Under the pieces are notes generated by a model that worked only from the letters and a program-made list of their open reading frames with translations, was not told where the DNA came from and made no database searches. A stretch of DNA of 64,000 bases, taken from NCBI GenBank assembly GCA_965216885.1, contig OZ244209.1:4836001-4900000 (forward strand). The letters are read 5' to 3'. The position numbers were made by a program, and so were the translations under genes. Origin of the DNA: CAYNJG01 sp965216885 (GTDB lineage Bacteria > Planctomycetota > Planctomycetia > Pirellulales > Pirellulaceae). Positions within the stretch are counted from its first letter, which is position 1; the number at the start of each line of letters is the position of its first letter. Shown one piece after another: positions 16,287 to 25,423 of this stretch.

Positions 16287-16943
16287 ATGCCAAGCCTCGA
16301 AGAGTTTAGTTCTCGCCTGGAAGCGTGTATCACCGCTATTCAGAATGAGCCTCGGTGGCCCCCTTCTGAATCGATGGAGTTTATGGCTGGGATTGAGGCA
16401 AAACAGGAGCAGTTCCAATTCGTGGCGGAGCACCTGATCTCTGTTATCCGTCCAAGGCTCGCGTTAGTCGCTAGCCGCTTTCGTGGTGAAGTCGCAAGCA
16501 ACGATCCACCGGGACGATGCTCGTGCTGGTTCCCAAGTAGGGCGAGGTTTCCGGTTAGCGCCAAAGTTGGGTTCGTCATTGAACACGATGCTCACTTCGA
16601 TCGAGTCGTTTTGGGCTATGAAATGTATCTGATGCCGGTGTTTATCAAGTACAAGGATAATGACCGGCTCACGCTTTCGAATAGGGAAGTGCCGGATGAC
16701 AAAGTTGCGAATTGGTCGGAAGATCGATTGCTCGATTTTGTGCGTTCCTATTTACAAATCGATCGCGGTGCCAAGCAGTCTGAAAAAATTGCGACGGATC
16801 CGGTGTGTGGAATGCGAATCGGCATCACGGATGGGACAACAAGCGACAACTACTATGGACACACCTACTACTTTTGTACTGCTAAATGCCATCAGCAGTT
16901 TAAGGACAATCCAAAGCAATACGTTAGCATCAAGACCATGTAG
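16287..16943 (+). CDS. Unknown N-terminal domain with C-terminal YHS domain
   Basis: A protein of 218 residues with no signal peptide. The first 165 residues are unrecognised: mixed alpha/beta, with RWPPSESMEFMAGIE and a NREVPDDKVANW segment. The last 45 residues are a typical YHS domain: DPVCGMRIG, then YYGHTYYFCTAKCHQQFKDNPKQY, with the CxM and CxxxC metal-ligand pattern. Standing 24 nt after copA, it probably works with the pump as a cytosolic copper-binding partner. That role is inferred. The start ATG has no clear ribosome-binding site. Confidence 0.8.
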   Translation: MPSLEEFSSRLEACITAIQNEPRWPPSESMEFMAGIEAKQEQFQFVAEHLISVIRPRLALVASRFRGEVASNDPPGRCSCWFPSRARFPVSAKVGFVIEHDAHFDRVVLGYEMYLMPVFIKYKDNDRLTLSNREVPDDKVANWSEDRLLDFVRSYLQIDRGAKQSEKIATDPVCGMRIGITDGTTSDNYYGHTYYFCTAKCHQQFKDNPKQYVSIKTM

Positions 16944-17305
16944 CGACTTGCCTAAGCATCGTAACGAATAATCGCTTGAGTCGTTGTCAGCTGAGACAGA
17001 TCGGTTTCTCGAGCTGTGGTGGCGACCATTCGTGGCCGACTGCCCGCCGGAATGGAGTGTACTGGAGAATGCAGAGGCCTGTGCGAAAACGCACGTTTTT
17101 GATATCGGGCTGCTTTTTCATCATCGGAGCACCTCGACGCTTGCGGAGCGTTTAGCCATGCAGAAGCGATTTTCGGTGTGAGGGAATACCAATATCGATC
17201 CGAGAAATATCCAGTGATCGACCTCGTGGCACGCAGCTTGCGGAGACTTCGGGGGCAACTAAGCTGAGACAATAGAACTGCAGAACAACCCCTTGAGTCA
17301 GCATC
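16944..17305. other. Intergenic region without a supported gene
   Basis: These 362 bp separate the YHS gene from the peroxidase gene. A 65-codon frame (16984-17181) has no recognisable features and no ribosome-binding site. I see no clear hairpin or operator. Confidence 0.5.
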
Positions 17306-19087
17306 ATGTGCGTTCGTGTTTTTGCCTTTTCAACGATTCTCGTCATCATTTTTTCCTGCGCAACGAGCGCAGACGGATTTGACGCCGAGTTGCGGCAGCT
17401 CATCACTGATCACGGTTTGCAACCAATTGCGCAATCCCCATCTAGCAATACGCCGTTGGCCAACCTAGGGAAGTCTTTGTTTTTCGACCGTGAGCTCAGC
17501 GGAAACCGCAACGTTTCCTGCGCGACTTGTCATCATCCTTCCGCCTCGTCCGGTGATTCCCGGGCGCTGCCGTCGGGCGTGGGAGGCGTCGGACTCGGAC
17601 CCGATCGAACACAGGAGCTTGATCGCGAAGTTGTTCCAAGGAACGCGCCAGAGATCTTTCATCGAGGCAACTCGGAATGGACCAACTTGTTCTGGGACAG
17701 CCGCGTGGCGAAAGAAAATGAGAAATTCAAAACACCGGCAGGAGCTCAATTGCCCATCGGATTTGAGCACGTCCTGCAGCCGCAAGCCATGTTTCCAGTG
17801 ACCTCACGCGCCGAGATGCGAGGGAATGATGGAGACCTCGATGTTAACGGGCAAGTTAACGAAATCGCACAGATTGCGGATGGTGACTTTCAAGGCATTT
17901 GGGCGGCACTAACCAACCGATTAATGTCGATTCCGGCATACAAACAGGCATTTCAGGAAGCTTTTCCGGAAGTGCCGGAAGACAAGATCGGATTTCAACA
18001 TGCTGCCAAGGCAATAGCAGAGTTTGAGGCGGCGGCGTTTTCCCCGAATGACAGCGCGTGGGATCGGTACCTTGCTGGCGATGATACCGCGTTGTCGGCT
18101 GCCGCCAAACGAGGCGCCGTTCACTTTTACGACGGAAACTGCGCGTCGTGTCATTCCGGTGACTTGATGACAGACCAACAACATCACAATCTGGCTGTTC
18201 CCCAGTTTGGGCCAGGCAAGGATCCGAACCAGTTGGACATGGGCCGAGCCCTTGAGACGGGCGCGGCGGAAGATGAATTCGCGTTCAGAACGCCACCGCT
18301 GCGAAACGTCACACTCACGGGGCCTTGGATGCATAACGGTGCATTTGCCAACTTGGAAGACGTTGTACGCCACAAATACAACCCGGAAGATTCGCTGACG
18401 AACTACGACGTAAATCAACTACCTGAGCATCTTGAGTCTACGGTGAAACAAGAACAGGCGCTGATCGATGCGATGACTTCCGCGATTGACCCCCTCCTTC
18501 ACAATGAAGAACTAAGCACGGAAAAACTGAACGACTTAATGGCGTTTATGGGGGCACTGACGTCGCCCTCGGCGGACCTGATGGCTCATTCTACGCCTGA
18601 CTCCGTGTTTAGTGGGCTAGACGTTGAACGTTTGCCAGACAGTGAAATCGAGATGTTGTACGATCCCGCATCGGGGGACTTAGTGCTGTCCGGTAATGCC
18701 GAGTTGGAGCTGGACGCGATTTTCTTTCGGATCATGGATGATCCTGGCAATGTTGCAGATTTCGATTTTTTCACTGGGGTCGCACCGTGGGCGGACGACT
18801 TGGACATTGTGCTCAGCGACGAGTTAGATGCTCAGTCTTTTCTCGATTTCCGCTCCGATCCAAAGTTTCTATTCGCAGCCGGTGATACCATTGAGTCGTT
18901 GCTGCCTGCGGGCCTGTCAGAACAAGCGATTTCTGATCACCTCACTGCAGCATATCGTGTACAAGGATCGCCCCTTCTCTGGACAACCTCAGTTACGAGC
19001 GTTCCAGAACCGTCGATGCACGCAATCATTCTCGCCGCAGCATGCACGCTATTACTGGTTCGACGTCGGCTTGATACTACTGCCTGA
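17306..19087 (+). CDS. Di-heme cytochrome c peroxidase family protein with PEP-CTERM-like tail
   Basis: An exported di-heme enzyme of the CcpA/MauG family, 593 residues. A signal peptide is followed by the first haem site CATCH (72-76), the conserved WDSRV..NEKF region, and a second haem site CASCH (279-283), with FRTPPLRNVTLTGPWMHNG as in the family. Usual members end near residue 400. This one continues for about 190 residues of unrecognised Asp-rich sequence. It finishes with VPEPSMHAIILAAACTLLLVRRR, a PEP-CTERM-like sorting signal. It probably reduces peroxide in the periplasm or oxidises an unknown partner. Which of these cannot be decided from sequence alone. Confidence 0.88.
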   Translation: MCVRVFAFSTILVIIFSCATSADGFDAELRQLITDHGLQPIAQSPSSNTPLANLGKSLFFDRELSGNRNVSCATCHHPSASSGDSRALPSGVGGVGLGPDRTQELDREVVPRNAPEIFHRGNSEWTNLFWDSRVAKENEKFKTPAGAQLPIGFEHVLQPQAMFPVTSRAEMRGNDGDLDVNGQVNEIAQIADGDFQGIWAALTNRLMSIPAYKQAFQEAFPEVPEDKIGFQHAAKAIAEFEAAAFSPNDSAWDRYLAGDDTALSAAAKRGAVHFYDGNCASCHSGDLMTDQQHHNLAVPQFGPGKDPNQLDMGRALETGAAEDEFAFRTPPLRNVTLTGPWMHNGAFANLEDVVRHKYNPEDSLTNYDVNQLPEHLESTVKQEQALIDAMTSAIDPLLHNEELSTEKLNDLMAFMGALTSPSADLMAHSTPDSVFSGLDVERLPDSEIEMLYDPASGDLVLSGNAELELDAIFFRIMDDPGNVADFDFFTGVAPWADDLDIVLSDELDAQSFLDFRSDPKFLFAAGDTIESLLPAGLSEQAISDHLTAAYRVQGSPLLWTTSVTSVPEPSMHAIILAAACTLLLVRRRLDTTA

Positions 19088-19194
19088 TTTATCCCGGTCG
19101 GGTCAGACGAATCTCGCAATTCTTAGAATCGGCGGACGCCACGGATCGCCTCAATATTTTGCCGCTTTTAGTGGAATGGCCGTGCGAACCGAGC

Positions 19195-20133
19195 CTACCT
19201 CCGCGGCACGGCGCGCGCTCCCCCGGCGACGTACTTAGGATTGCGTTGCTTGGCCGCAAGGATGGCTTGCTGGCTGTTACGCGCCGGGACGACGACGCTC
19301 AGCGGTATCCCATGAACGCCCGAGGGCGGAAACATTGTGACCTCCCAAAGATCGACCAAACCGGCATCGTAGGCCTGCAGGTTGAGCTGTAGCCGCTGGA
19401 TCTGGCGAAGCTGCTGTTGTTGGTGCAGTTCATAGGCTTTTGCCTGAGCCCGCAAGAGAAACGATTCCCGCTGTCGCCACTCTTGGTCTTCGCTTGCCTC
19501 AAGCCAGCGTTCCCAGCCGGGCTTGAGCGACTCAATGGAGTCATCAGAGAACAGGAAGAATGGAATACAGTACAAGTGCTCATCATCGAGTTCCATCAGT
19601 AAACCCTGACAACGAAACATTCTCGGTTTGCCCTTTTGTGTCAGCAACCATTTCTCAAGGCCTTTCTTGCCATCGATCTTTGTCTTCGTGAAATGTCCGA
19701 CGATGTGCGGGACGATACTCCGGTAAACCTTGGGTAATTTGTCGAACCACTTGTGGTTGACGTATACACGTCCCAACCTTCGTTGAACCGCCACACCGTG
19801 CTGATGAAAGTCGACGATTTTGCCGCGAAGCTTGATGCCCGACTTCAGTTGAAACGTTTGAGGTGAGGTAGGAAATGTGGCATCCTGATCATCCTGGCCC
19901 TCAAGGTACTTCACGTCTTGCTTGGAGAGATGGCTAATAGAGAGAGTTACTAGCTCGCCATCTTCTTTGCGCAGTACGATCGAATCGTCGTCACGTGCGA
20001 TCAAATCGGCGGCGACTTTGTAGTTGCCGGTCGCATCTGCCCACTCACGAACGGCCGCACACGCAAGGCTGCCGAGAAAAACAGGCGATATTGCAATTGC
20101 GAGAACGGCAAACTTGACGCGTTGATGGTTCAT
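19195..20133 (-). CDS. Exported SHD1-domain protein
   Basis: A protein of 312 residues with a signal peptide (VLAIAISPVFLGSLACA). Residues about 29-75 are an SHD1 domain (REWADATGNYKVAADLI..DDSIVLRKEDGELVTLSISHLS). This module is much amplified in planctomycetes and its role there is unknown. The middle has a second beta-rich segment (LKSGIKLRGKIVDFHQHGVAV) and a charged Gln-rich helix (LHQQQQLRQIQRLQL). The C-terminus is basic. The start has GGAGG 7 nt upstream. It relates in its SHD1 domain to the protein at 39648-40418. Confidence 0.75.
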   Translation of the reverse strand: MNHQRVKFAVLAIAISPVFLGSLACAAVREWADATGNYKVAADLIARDDDSIVLRKEDGELVTLSISHLSKQDVKYLEGQDDQDATFPTSPQTFQLKSGIKLRGKIVDFHQHGVAVQRRLGRVYVNHKWFDKLPKVYRSIVPHIVGHFTKTKIDGKKGLEKWLLTQKGKPRMFRCQGLLMELDDEHLYCIPFFLFSDDSIESLKPGWERWLEASEDQEWRQRESFLLRAQAKAYELHQQQQLRQIQRLQLNLQAYDAGLVDLWEVTMFPPSGVHGIPLSVVVPARNSQQAILAAKQRNPKYVAGGARAVPRR

Positions 20134-20275
20134 CGTGGCACCTCCGACCCGGCCGCCCCTGTTTTGCGGGCTACACGGAATAGGGATTGCGCAAGAGATC
20201 GCGGCAGTGACGGCATCCCATCAAGCGGTGAAGACGCCACGGCCAACGACTGCGCCTGTTCTATGTAATCACCGA

Positions 20276-20923
20276 TCAATCCTTGTGCTTGTGCTTGCTA
20301 TGGTCATGGCCGTGCTCGCCATGCGTCTTCTCATGCCCGAGCTTGTTCAGCGATGCCACTTTGGTCAGCGTCGCTGCGGGGTCTGCCTTCGCCTTGCCAA
20401 CGCAACCTTTGCAACACAGATAAACAGGCTTGCCGTCTACGGTCAGCTTCAGCGGCTTACCCATCGACCCCAGGTAATTCTTGTTCGCGATAGCGCAGAA
20501 CTTTTGCATCTCGGCGGCCATCCGGTCTTTCATGGGGAGCTTTCCCAATCCGGAGGAAGCCTTGGCGAGTTTTTGAGCCTTCTTTAGCGTGGCGGCGCCG
20601 TTTTTGGTTGCTCCTTTCACACAGCCCTTGCAGCAAACGAAAACCGGTTTGCCCGCGACCATGACCTTGATAGGAGTTCCATCAGAACCAAGTCGGCTGT
20701 ATTCCATCATCGGGCAGAATCGCTGTGTTTCCGCCAGTTTTCGGTCGGCAGCAGACAACTTAGAAAGCTCTGCGGCGATGCTCTTCTCAGCCTTCATCAT
20801 TGCGGCGTGGTCGCTCCCGACCTTGTGCTCTGAGCTCTTCTGCCCGAAGACGGATGCGGGCCCAATTATCAAGTTCGCTCCGAGTGCCAATGTCAACAAA
20901 ACGACAGTACGTCCAATCCTCAT
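20276..20923 (-). CDS. Exported protein with two YHS-like CCxGC modules and a His-rich tail
   Basis: A protein of 215 residues with a signal peptide. Two modules follow: FCPMMEYSRLGSDGTPIKV..VFVCCKGC and FCAIANKNYLGSMGKPLKL..VYLCCKGC. Each is preceded by a helix of the type LSKLSAADRKLAETQR. The C-terminal tail is rich in His and Lys (HGEHGHDHSKHKHKD). It is predicted to be a periplasmic metal-binding protein of the same family as those at 13481-13882 and 42746-43648. The start has AGGAAGGA upstream. A promoter motif of the shared set lies 110 bp upstream. Confidence 0.82.
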   Translation of the reverse strand: MRIGRTVVLLTLALGANLIIGPASVFGQKSSEHKVGSDHAAMMKAEKSIAAELSKLSAADRKLAETQRFCPMMEYSRLGSDGTPIKVMVAGKPVFVCCKGCVKGATKNGAATLKKAQKLAKASSGLGKLPMKDRMAAEMQKFCAIANKNYLGSMGKPLKLTVDGKPVYLCCKGCVGKAKADPAATLTKVASLNKLGHEKTHGEHGHDHSKHKHKD

Positions 20924-21032
20924 GTGTGGTCCTTCCTAGCAGGTAGGCGTTTACAGCCCTTTGGCTTCGGTGAGACGTCTCACCCGTTGGAAATTGCAGC
21001 CAATAGCAGGGCAAACTTGTTCAACGGGACTT

Positions 21033-21059
21033 TTGGATGCCGCGATCTGAGTATTCTTC
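21033..21059 (-). promoter_or_regulatory. Putative ECF promoter motif upstream of the two-module YHS-like gene
   Basis: On the minus strand it reads GAAGAA, 13 nt, GCATCCAA, followed by AAGTC as at 40483-40509. The rest of the 395-bp gap 20924-21318 shows no supported gene. Confidence 0.55.
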
Positions 21060-21318
21060 TCGAAAAGGATTTTTATGATCGAACTAAATTGCGCGCCTGG
21101 AAAGAAACGTGCGAACTCACTAGTGCACATAACAAATACGGTACGAACGCCATGCGAACCGCAGCTGGGATTGACCCCGCGCGGCCAACCCAAGATAAGT
21201 GTCCAACGCACCTTCAGGCAGGCGAGCGACTACGCACAGTGAATTCTGGCGCACGTTTAGCCGATGACAACAACAGCGGAGTTTCTTGCACGAACTCCAT
21301 TGGCAAAGACAGGTTGTT

Positions 21319-21759
21319 ATGAACCGAGCTTCAACAATTATCGCGAAGACCTTGGCCTTGCTGGCGATCACGCTGCTGCAAGTCGATCAGGTTTTCGCTA
21401 TGCATTGCTGCTGCCGGGATCACGGCAATCAGAGTGATGTAGTCTCGGGAGATATCTGCTGTAGTGGTGCCGGCCCGATGTACCACGGCTCGACAGAGCA
21501 GTCTTGCTGCCACGGACGAGAGGGAGATGCCAAGCCTTGTCAATGCCCCGTAGGATGCTGTAGCGCGACCGACACCACACACGCTGTCGATTCAGAGCGG
21601 TGCACTTTGAACGAAGACGACCTCTCCGCGCCCGTCGCGTGGGTCAGCTACGTATCGGTGGACTTCTCGTCACTGACTCACTTCTTGGCTACATCTTCTT
21701 CAGCTTCAGCGACCAGCGGCTTGAGCCGCTGCATCATGCTCTGCTGCTTTCGACTCTGA
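21319..21759 (+). CDS. Small Cys-rich exported protein ending in a CC-aromatic tail
   Basis: A protein of 146 residues with a signal peptide (TLALLAITLLQVDQVFA). Many paired cysteines follow: MHCCCRDHG, DICCSG, SCCHG, CQCPVGCCS. The extreme C-terminus is IMLCCFRL. It resembles in plan the proteins at 49358-49822 and 50019-50444, which are also Cys-rich and end in a short hydrophobic Cys-aromatic tail. The likely role is periplasmic metal sequestration. No named family is recognised. Confidence 0.72.
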   Translation: MNRASTIIAKTLALLAITLLQVDQVFAMHCCCRDHGNQSDVVSGDICCSGAGPMYHGSTEQSCCHGREGDAKPCQCPVGCCSATDTTHAVDSERCTLNEDDLSAPVAWVSYVSVDFSSLTHFLATSSSASATSGLSRCIMLCCFRL

Positions 21760-21889
21760 AACCGTAGGCGTCGTCGTCCTGAGAGGGACGCGCGACGCTA
21801 TTTCAGGCGGATGGAATCTGCATGGATTCCAGTTTTACGTTGAAGGCATTTCTTACTGGCCGCACGCGCGGCGCGTATTGGAGAAGAAC

Positions 21890-22486
21890 ATGATTGCACT
21901 AGCAATTCGAGAGACCTCGAATCAAATCGGCGACAGCGTTAATAGGAGAGAAGAACCTCGATCACGTTGCTTGGGTACTAAAGACAAACAACCGGACGGC
22001 AAGCTCCACAAGGCGCGGAAGTTAGTGCCTCGCAGGCCTACTTTTGCCGCGTGTCCGACGCTAATCCTTGTCGAGCATCGCGACGAAGTCTACGCTCGCC
22101 TTGCGGCTGACCTGGCTCGCTTCGAAGTTGATCTCGTACGTACCGAGTCAGTAGATGACGCCCGGCTGCTGGTGAGCCGATGCGACTCGGCGCTTGTTAT
22201 TATCAACCGCGACGTGCCCGATCACAGCGGCTGGGTACTCGCAGACAAGCTGCGCAGCATTCCGCACGTGGAAGTCTGGATGTACTTTCCTCAAGCATCA
22301 ACCTACGCGAAGGTGCTGGCCGAATTCCAACGAGTCACCGAACTGATCGCGTATCGCGGCGATCTATTCGCGCTGTCAGATCTCCTGATGGAACGAATCC
22401 AGGACTGGCAAAATGCAGCGGCGTTCGCTCCAGGCTTTCCAGTTTTCTGCGACGGGGTTAAGGATTTCGTTGGCGCCGCCGCTTAG
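21890..22486 (+). CDS. Receiver-like (pseudo-response-regulator) protein
   Basis: A protein of 198 residues. After a basic, probably disordered N-terminus of about 55 residues, the remainder follows the receiver fold: TLILVEHRDEVYARLAADL, ALVIINRDVPDHSGWVLADKL, and VWMYFPQ at the later strand. The position of the phosphorylated Asp at the end of strand 3 is Asn (VIIN), so phosphorylation is doubtful. There is no output domain. It could act as a protein-protein module. The ATG has GGAG 6 nt upstream; an upstream TTG at 21878 is less likely. Confidence 0.6.
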   Translation: MIALAIRETSNQIGDSVNRREEPRSRCLGTKDKQPDGKLHKARKLVPRRPTFAACPTLILVEHRDEVYARLAADLARFEVDLVRTESVDDARLLVSRCDSALVIINRDVPDHSGWVLADKLRSIPHVEVWMYFPQASTYAKVLAEFQRVTELIAYRGDLFALSDLLMERIQDWQNAAAFAPGFPVFCDGVKDFVGAAA

Positions 22487-22571
22487 CGAACGTGACGATG
22501 TCGCCCCTTCCCTGTTTCGTTGAGTTGAGAACGAATTGAACTAAACCACTTGAAAGGAATCGAGGTCTACG

Positions 22572-22811
22572 ATGATCAAATATGCTCCAAACTTTTCTTC
22601 TATCTTGTTAGTTGTTGCGCTGTTGGCAGCGGTGGGGTGCCAGTCACCCCGGAAGGCACGGTCCACTCATGACAACATCTACAGCCGAGTTCCTGAGATG
22701 TCGTATGACGATACGATTGATCGCCCTTTACTAACCAGCAGCAGCTCGCCAAATGCGAACGAGTCGTTTGGTACGCCCAGCTCAGCGGCACATTGTCCTA
22801 GTTGCCATTGA
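22572..22811 (+). CDS. Small lipoprotein ending in CPSCH
   Basis: A protein of 79 residues. The signal peptide ends in a lipobox-like AAVGC. A polar linker follows, and the C-terminus is HCPSCH, a potential metal site or, if modified, a single haem c motif. GAGG lies 8 nt upstream of the ATG. No family is recognised. Its place among metal-binding exported proteins suggests a similar task. Confidence 0.6.
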   Translation: MIKYAPNFSSILLVVALLAAVGCQSPRKARSTHDNIYSRVPEMSYDDTIDRPLLTSSSSPNANESFGTPSSAAHCPSCH

Positions 22812-23239
22812 TGGGTAGACGCGACGGCTGCTGTATGCGAAAGATCACAGCGTGCGGCAGCCGTTCAGCGATCATGTGGAGTCGGTTGTTTTCCAGGCAG
22901 GATCGATCCGGCCTACGTTGTTCCGCCAAGTCGGTGGAAAAGTTTTTCTTTCTGATTAGCTCGTTCGTGCCCCACGACCTGAGCACAGAAGCCGCATTCC
23001 GACTCGAAGTGGCGAGACTCCTGCGAGTATGCATGTGAAGCCAATCTCAGCGAACTCCGTGCCATCCCTGTAATGACGAGCTGCATCGAATTGTTAGGCC
23101 GATCCGCACATCAATGCGCATCACTTGTCGAAAAAGTGTGTCATCGCGTGAAGAAAAGAGCATCGGTGTGCATCCAATTCACTACAGGCCGATCGCAATG
23201 GCCTAGTTGTCACATTACAGACGAACAGGAGGATACAAG
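22812..23239. other. Intergenic region with an ECF promoter motif
   Basis: The 428 bp contain a 78-codon frame (22802-23038) with no recognisable feature, which I do not support as a gene. The useful content is GAAGAA at 23150-23155, 14 nt, then GCATCCAA at 23170-23177, 63 bp before the start of the next gene. Confidence 0.5.
23150..23177 (+). promoter_or_regulatory. Putative ECF promoter motif upstream of the gene at 23240
   Basis: GAAGAA, 14 nt, GCATCCAA. It is a member of the six-copy set. Confidence 0.55.
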
Positions 23240-23845
23240 ATGAAGGTTCTCACATCCCTACTTATCGTAACGCTCTTGGGAATGTCCCTTCCAGCGACCT
23301 CGCTGGCGCAGCAGGAAACCGATGATTTCGGGTTTCCCATTGATTCTGGATCAGCCGTTGCTGCTCCGCGAACTGGTACGCAGCGAAGTCGCGGTACAGC
23401 ACAACGTCGCCAAAGACCGGGTAAGGGGTTCTGGGCCAACCAGCGTGCGTCTCGCAGCCTGCGTCACGCTCGCGACTACTCGCGCGACATCTATCGCTAC
23501 TCGCGGCAAGCCGAGATTATTTCACCGCAGGTCGCCCGGGCAGAAGTCGAGAATCTTGGCCATAACATCAATCTTGCCAAGAAAGAAATCGGGGCAGTAC
23601 GCAAGGGATTCGAACGTAACAAGGAAGTCATTTCCGTCCTCGTAGCTATCGACAAGCACATCGCCAAGGCAGCCGAAACACACAAGCAACTGCACGAGGA
23701 GTGTGCGAAGGACGGACCTGATGGTCACGTGTGTGCGTCTTGCTGCAGCGACATTACGAAAGAGCTGGACAAGGCTTTGGCTGAGCACGCTGCGTTGATT
23801 CGAAAACTGGAAGGCAAGCCCGCGCCATTAGCAAGGAAGAAGTGA
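23240..23845 (+). CDS. Exported helical protein of unknown function
   Basis: A protein of 201 residues with a clear signal peptide (VTLLGMSLPATSLAQ). A basic linker (TQRSRGTAQRRQRPGKG) follows. The remainder is mostly helical, with a Cys/His patch near the end (HEECAKDGPDGHVCASCC). The start is fixed by AGGAGGA 6 nt before ATG 23240. Its promoter motif places it in the proposed ECF regulon. It is followed 100 nt later by a membrane protease gene. I cannot assign a function; metal binding by the Cys/His patch is a guess. Confidence 0.7.
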   Translation: MKVLTSLLIVTLLGMSLPATSLAQQETDDFGFPIDSGSAVAAPRTGTQRSRGTAQRRQRPGKGFWANQRASRSLRHARDYSRDIYRYSRQAEIISPQVARAEVENLGHNINLAKKEIGAVRKGFERNKEVISVLVAIDKHIAKAAETHKQLHEECAKDGPDGHVCASCCSDITKELDKALAEHAALIRKLEGKPAPLARKK

Positions 23846-23945
23846 TGCAACAAGACATGTGTTGGAGTACAGCCTTGAGGCGGCACGCACGTGCTCCAGC
23901 GCAGTGCAAGCAACATGGCGAGGATACACCTACAAGGACCTAGGG

Positions 23946-25286
23946 ATGAAACAATCACGAAGCTTACCTGCAATCATCATGATGCTGATTTGCTTGCTGC
24001 CGCTGCTGGCTTTTTATGTAATGATGAATTTCGGTGTGGTCGTGAATCCGCTGCTGGTCTTGCTGATCATGATGCTGTGCTGCCTAGCGATGTCACACAT
24101 GATGCTCGACGGCGAGGAAGGAGCTGGCCACCATTCTCCCGAACAACCGCCGGAGGCAGAGCCCACTGTGCTGCCGGATAGTCTGCGGATGGACGATGTG
24201 TTTCGTATCACCGGGACGCAAAACGTAGGGGGAACGTTGGTCCTCAGCGGCCAGCTCACCGTCGACGCTGGATCTGCCCACCAGCGACTTGAAGAGCGCT
24301 TTCAAGGGACGGGTCTTACTCCGCTTCTGCAAAATGATGAAGACGGCCAGCCGCGCGTTCTAGTGTTGCCCATTGATTTAGATCAAACTCAGACGCCCCA
24401 ACGCGGCCCGTGGATCAACGTCGTACTATTCGCCGTGACAATCGTCACGACCACCTGGGCCGGCGCGTTGCATCAGGGAGTGAATCTACTGCAAGCCCCC
24501 AGTCAGTTCATGGTTGGCTTGCCTTATTCATTGGCATTGATGTTAATTTTGGGCGCGCACGAGCTTGGCCACTATTTCGCCGCGAAGGCCCATGGAATGA
24601 AAGTGACCTTGCCGTTCTTTATTCCCGTGCCCTTTGCACTGGGCACGTTCGGAGCCTTCATTCAGCTGAAGTCGCCGTCGAAAACGCGCCGCGCGTTGTT
24701 CGATGTCGGAGTCGCTGGACCCCTAGCCGGGCTAGTGTTCGCCATCCCGGCTCTTTGGTCTGGGTTGGGACTGTCGGAAATCGTTCAGTCAACCGAAACG
24801 ACCGATCCGATTTCGATGCACCACGGCACCAGCGTCGGCTCATCGATTCTGCTGACGATCATGTCTAAGTTGGTGTTCGGCGATGCCGTGTCTCACGGCC
24901 ACGTATTGGCTCTTCACCCACTGGCATTCGCTGGCTGGCTCGGTCTGCTTGTGACTGCGTTGAATTTGCTTCCAATCGGTCAACTTGATGGCGGTCACAT
25001 CGCGGATGCGATGTTCGGTCAACGACGAGGAACAGCGATTAGCACCGCCGCGTTGATCACACTATTCTTTCTTGGGTTATTCGTTTGGAGCGGTTTGCTT
25101 ACTTGGGCATTTATCGCTTTTTTCATTGCGGGGCGAAAAGGAATTCCGCCACTCAATGACATTACTAAGCTGGGCCCAGCGCGCATGGCAGTTGGTGGAA
25201 CCGCGTTTCTACTCTTGCTGATGATCCTCGTGCCGGTTCCACATGCTTTTTACCAATCTCTCGGAATTCATTGCCCATACGTTTGA
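23946..25286 (+). CDS. Site-2 (M50) membrane metalloprotease
   Basis: A protein of 446 residues with several TM segments. Two N-terminal hydrophobic helices lie around residues 9-55. A soluble insert (about 60-150) resembles nothing I recognise. The protease core has HELGH at 205-209 (zinc ligands and catalytic Glu) and a later LLPIGQLDGGH, whose Asp (348) is the third zinc ligand. Site-2 proteases cut TM segments of regulators such as anti-sigma factors, so a link with the anti-sigma/ECF genes here is possible but unproven. ATG 23946 with AGGA upstream is preferred over the longer frame from 23859. Confidence 0.88.
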   Translation: MKQSRSLPAIIMMLICLLPLLAFYVMMNFGVVVNPLLVLLIMMLCCLAMSHMMLDGEEGAGHHSPEQPPEAEPTVLPDSLRMDDVFRITGTQNVGGTLVLSGQLTVDAGSAHQRLEERFQGTGLTPLLQNDEDGQPRVLVLPIDLDQTQTPQRGPWINVVLFAVTIVTTTWAGALHQGVNLLQAPSQFMVGLPYSLALMLILGAHELGHYFAAKAHGMKVTLPFFIPVPFALGTFGAFIQLKSPSKTRRALFDVGVAGPLAGLVFAIPALWSGLGLSEIVQSTETTDPISMHHGTSVGSSILLTIMSKLVFGDAVSHGHVLALHPLAFAGWLGLLVTALNLLPIGQLDGGHIADAMFGQRRGTAISTAALITLFFLGLFVWSGLLTWAFIAFFIAGRKGIPPLNDITKLGPARMAVGGTAFLLLLMILVPVPHAFYQSLGIHCPYV

Positions 25287-25346
25287 GCAATATCGTGAAG
25301 CAAGCCGTCTTCACTCATTTTTCTTGCCGTCTTGCACAATTCGGGA

Positions 25347-25374
25347 GAAGGATTCGTCGCGAAGGTGCATCCAA
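25347..25374 (+). promoter_or_regulatory. Putative ECF promoter motif upstream of the Met-rich protein gene
   Basis: GAAGGA (25347-25352), 14 nt, GCATCCAA (25367-25374), 49 bp before ATG 25424. It lies in the gap after the protease gene and argues that the Met-rich gene has its own promoter and does not start at 25271. Confidence 0.55.
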
Positions 25375-25423
25375 CCTTCTGTTGCGTACCACCCCGATTC
25401 CCATGAATTCAAAAGGAAGAGTA

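Noticed and set aside
22802..23038. 78-codon frame after the small lipoprotein gene
   Set aside because: It has no signal peptide or motif and overlaps the end of the upstream gene in another frame.
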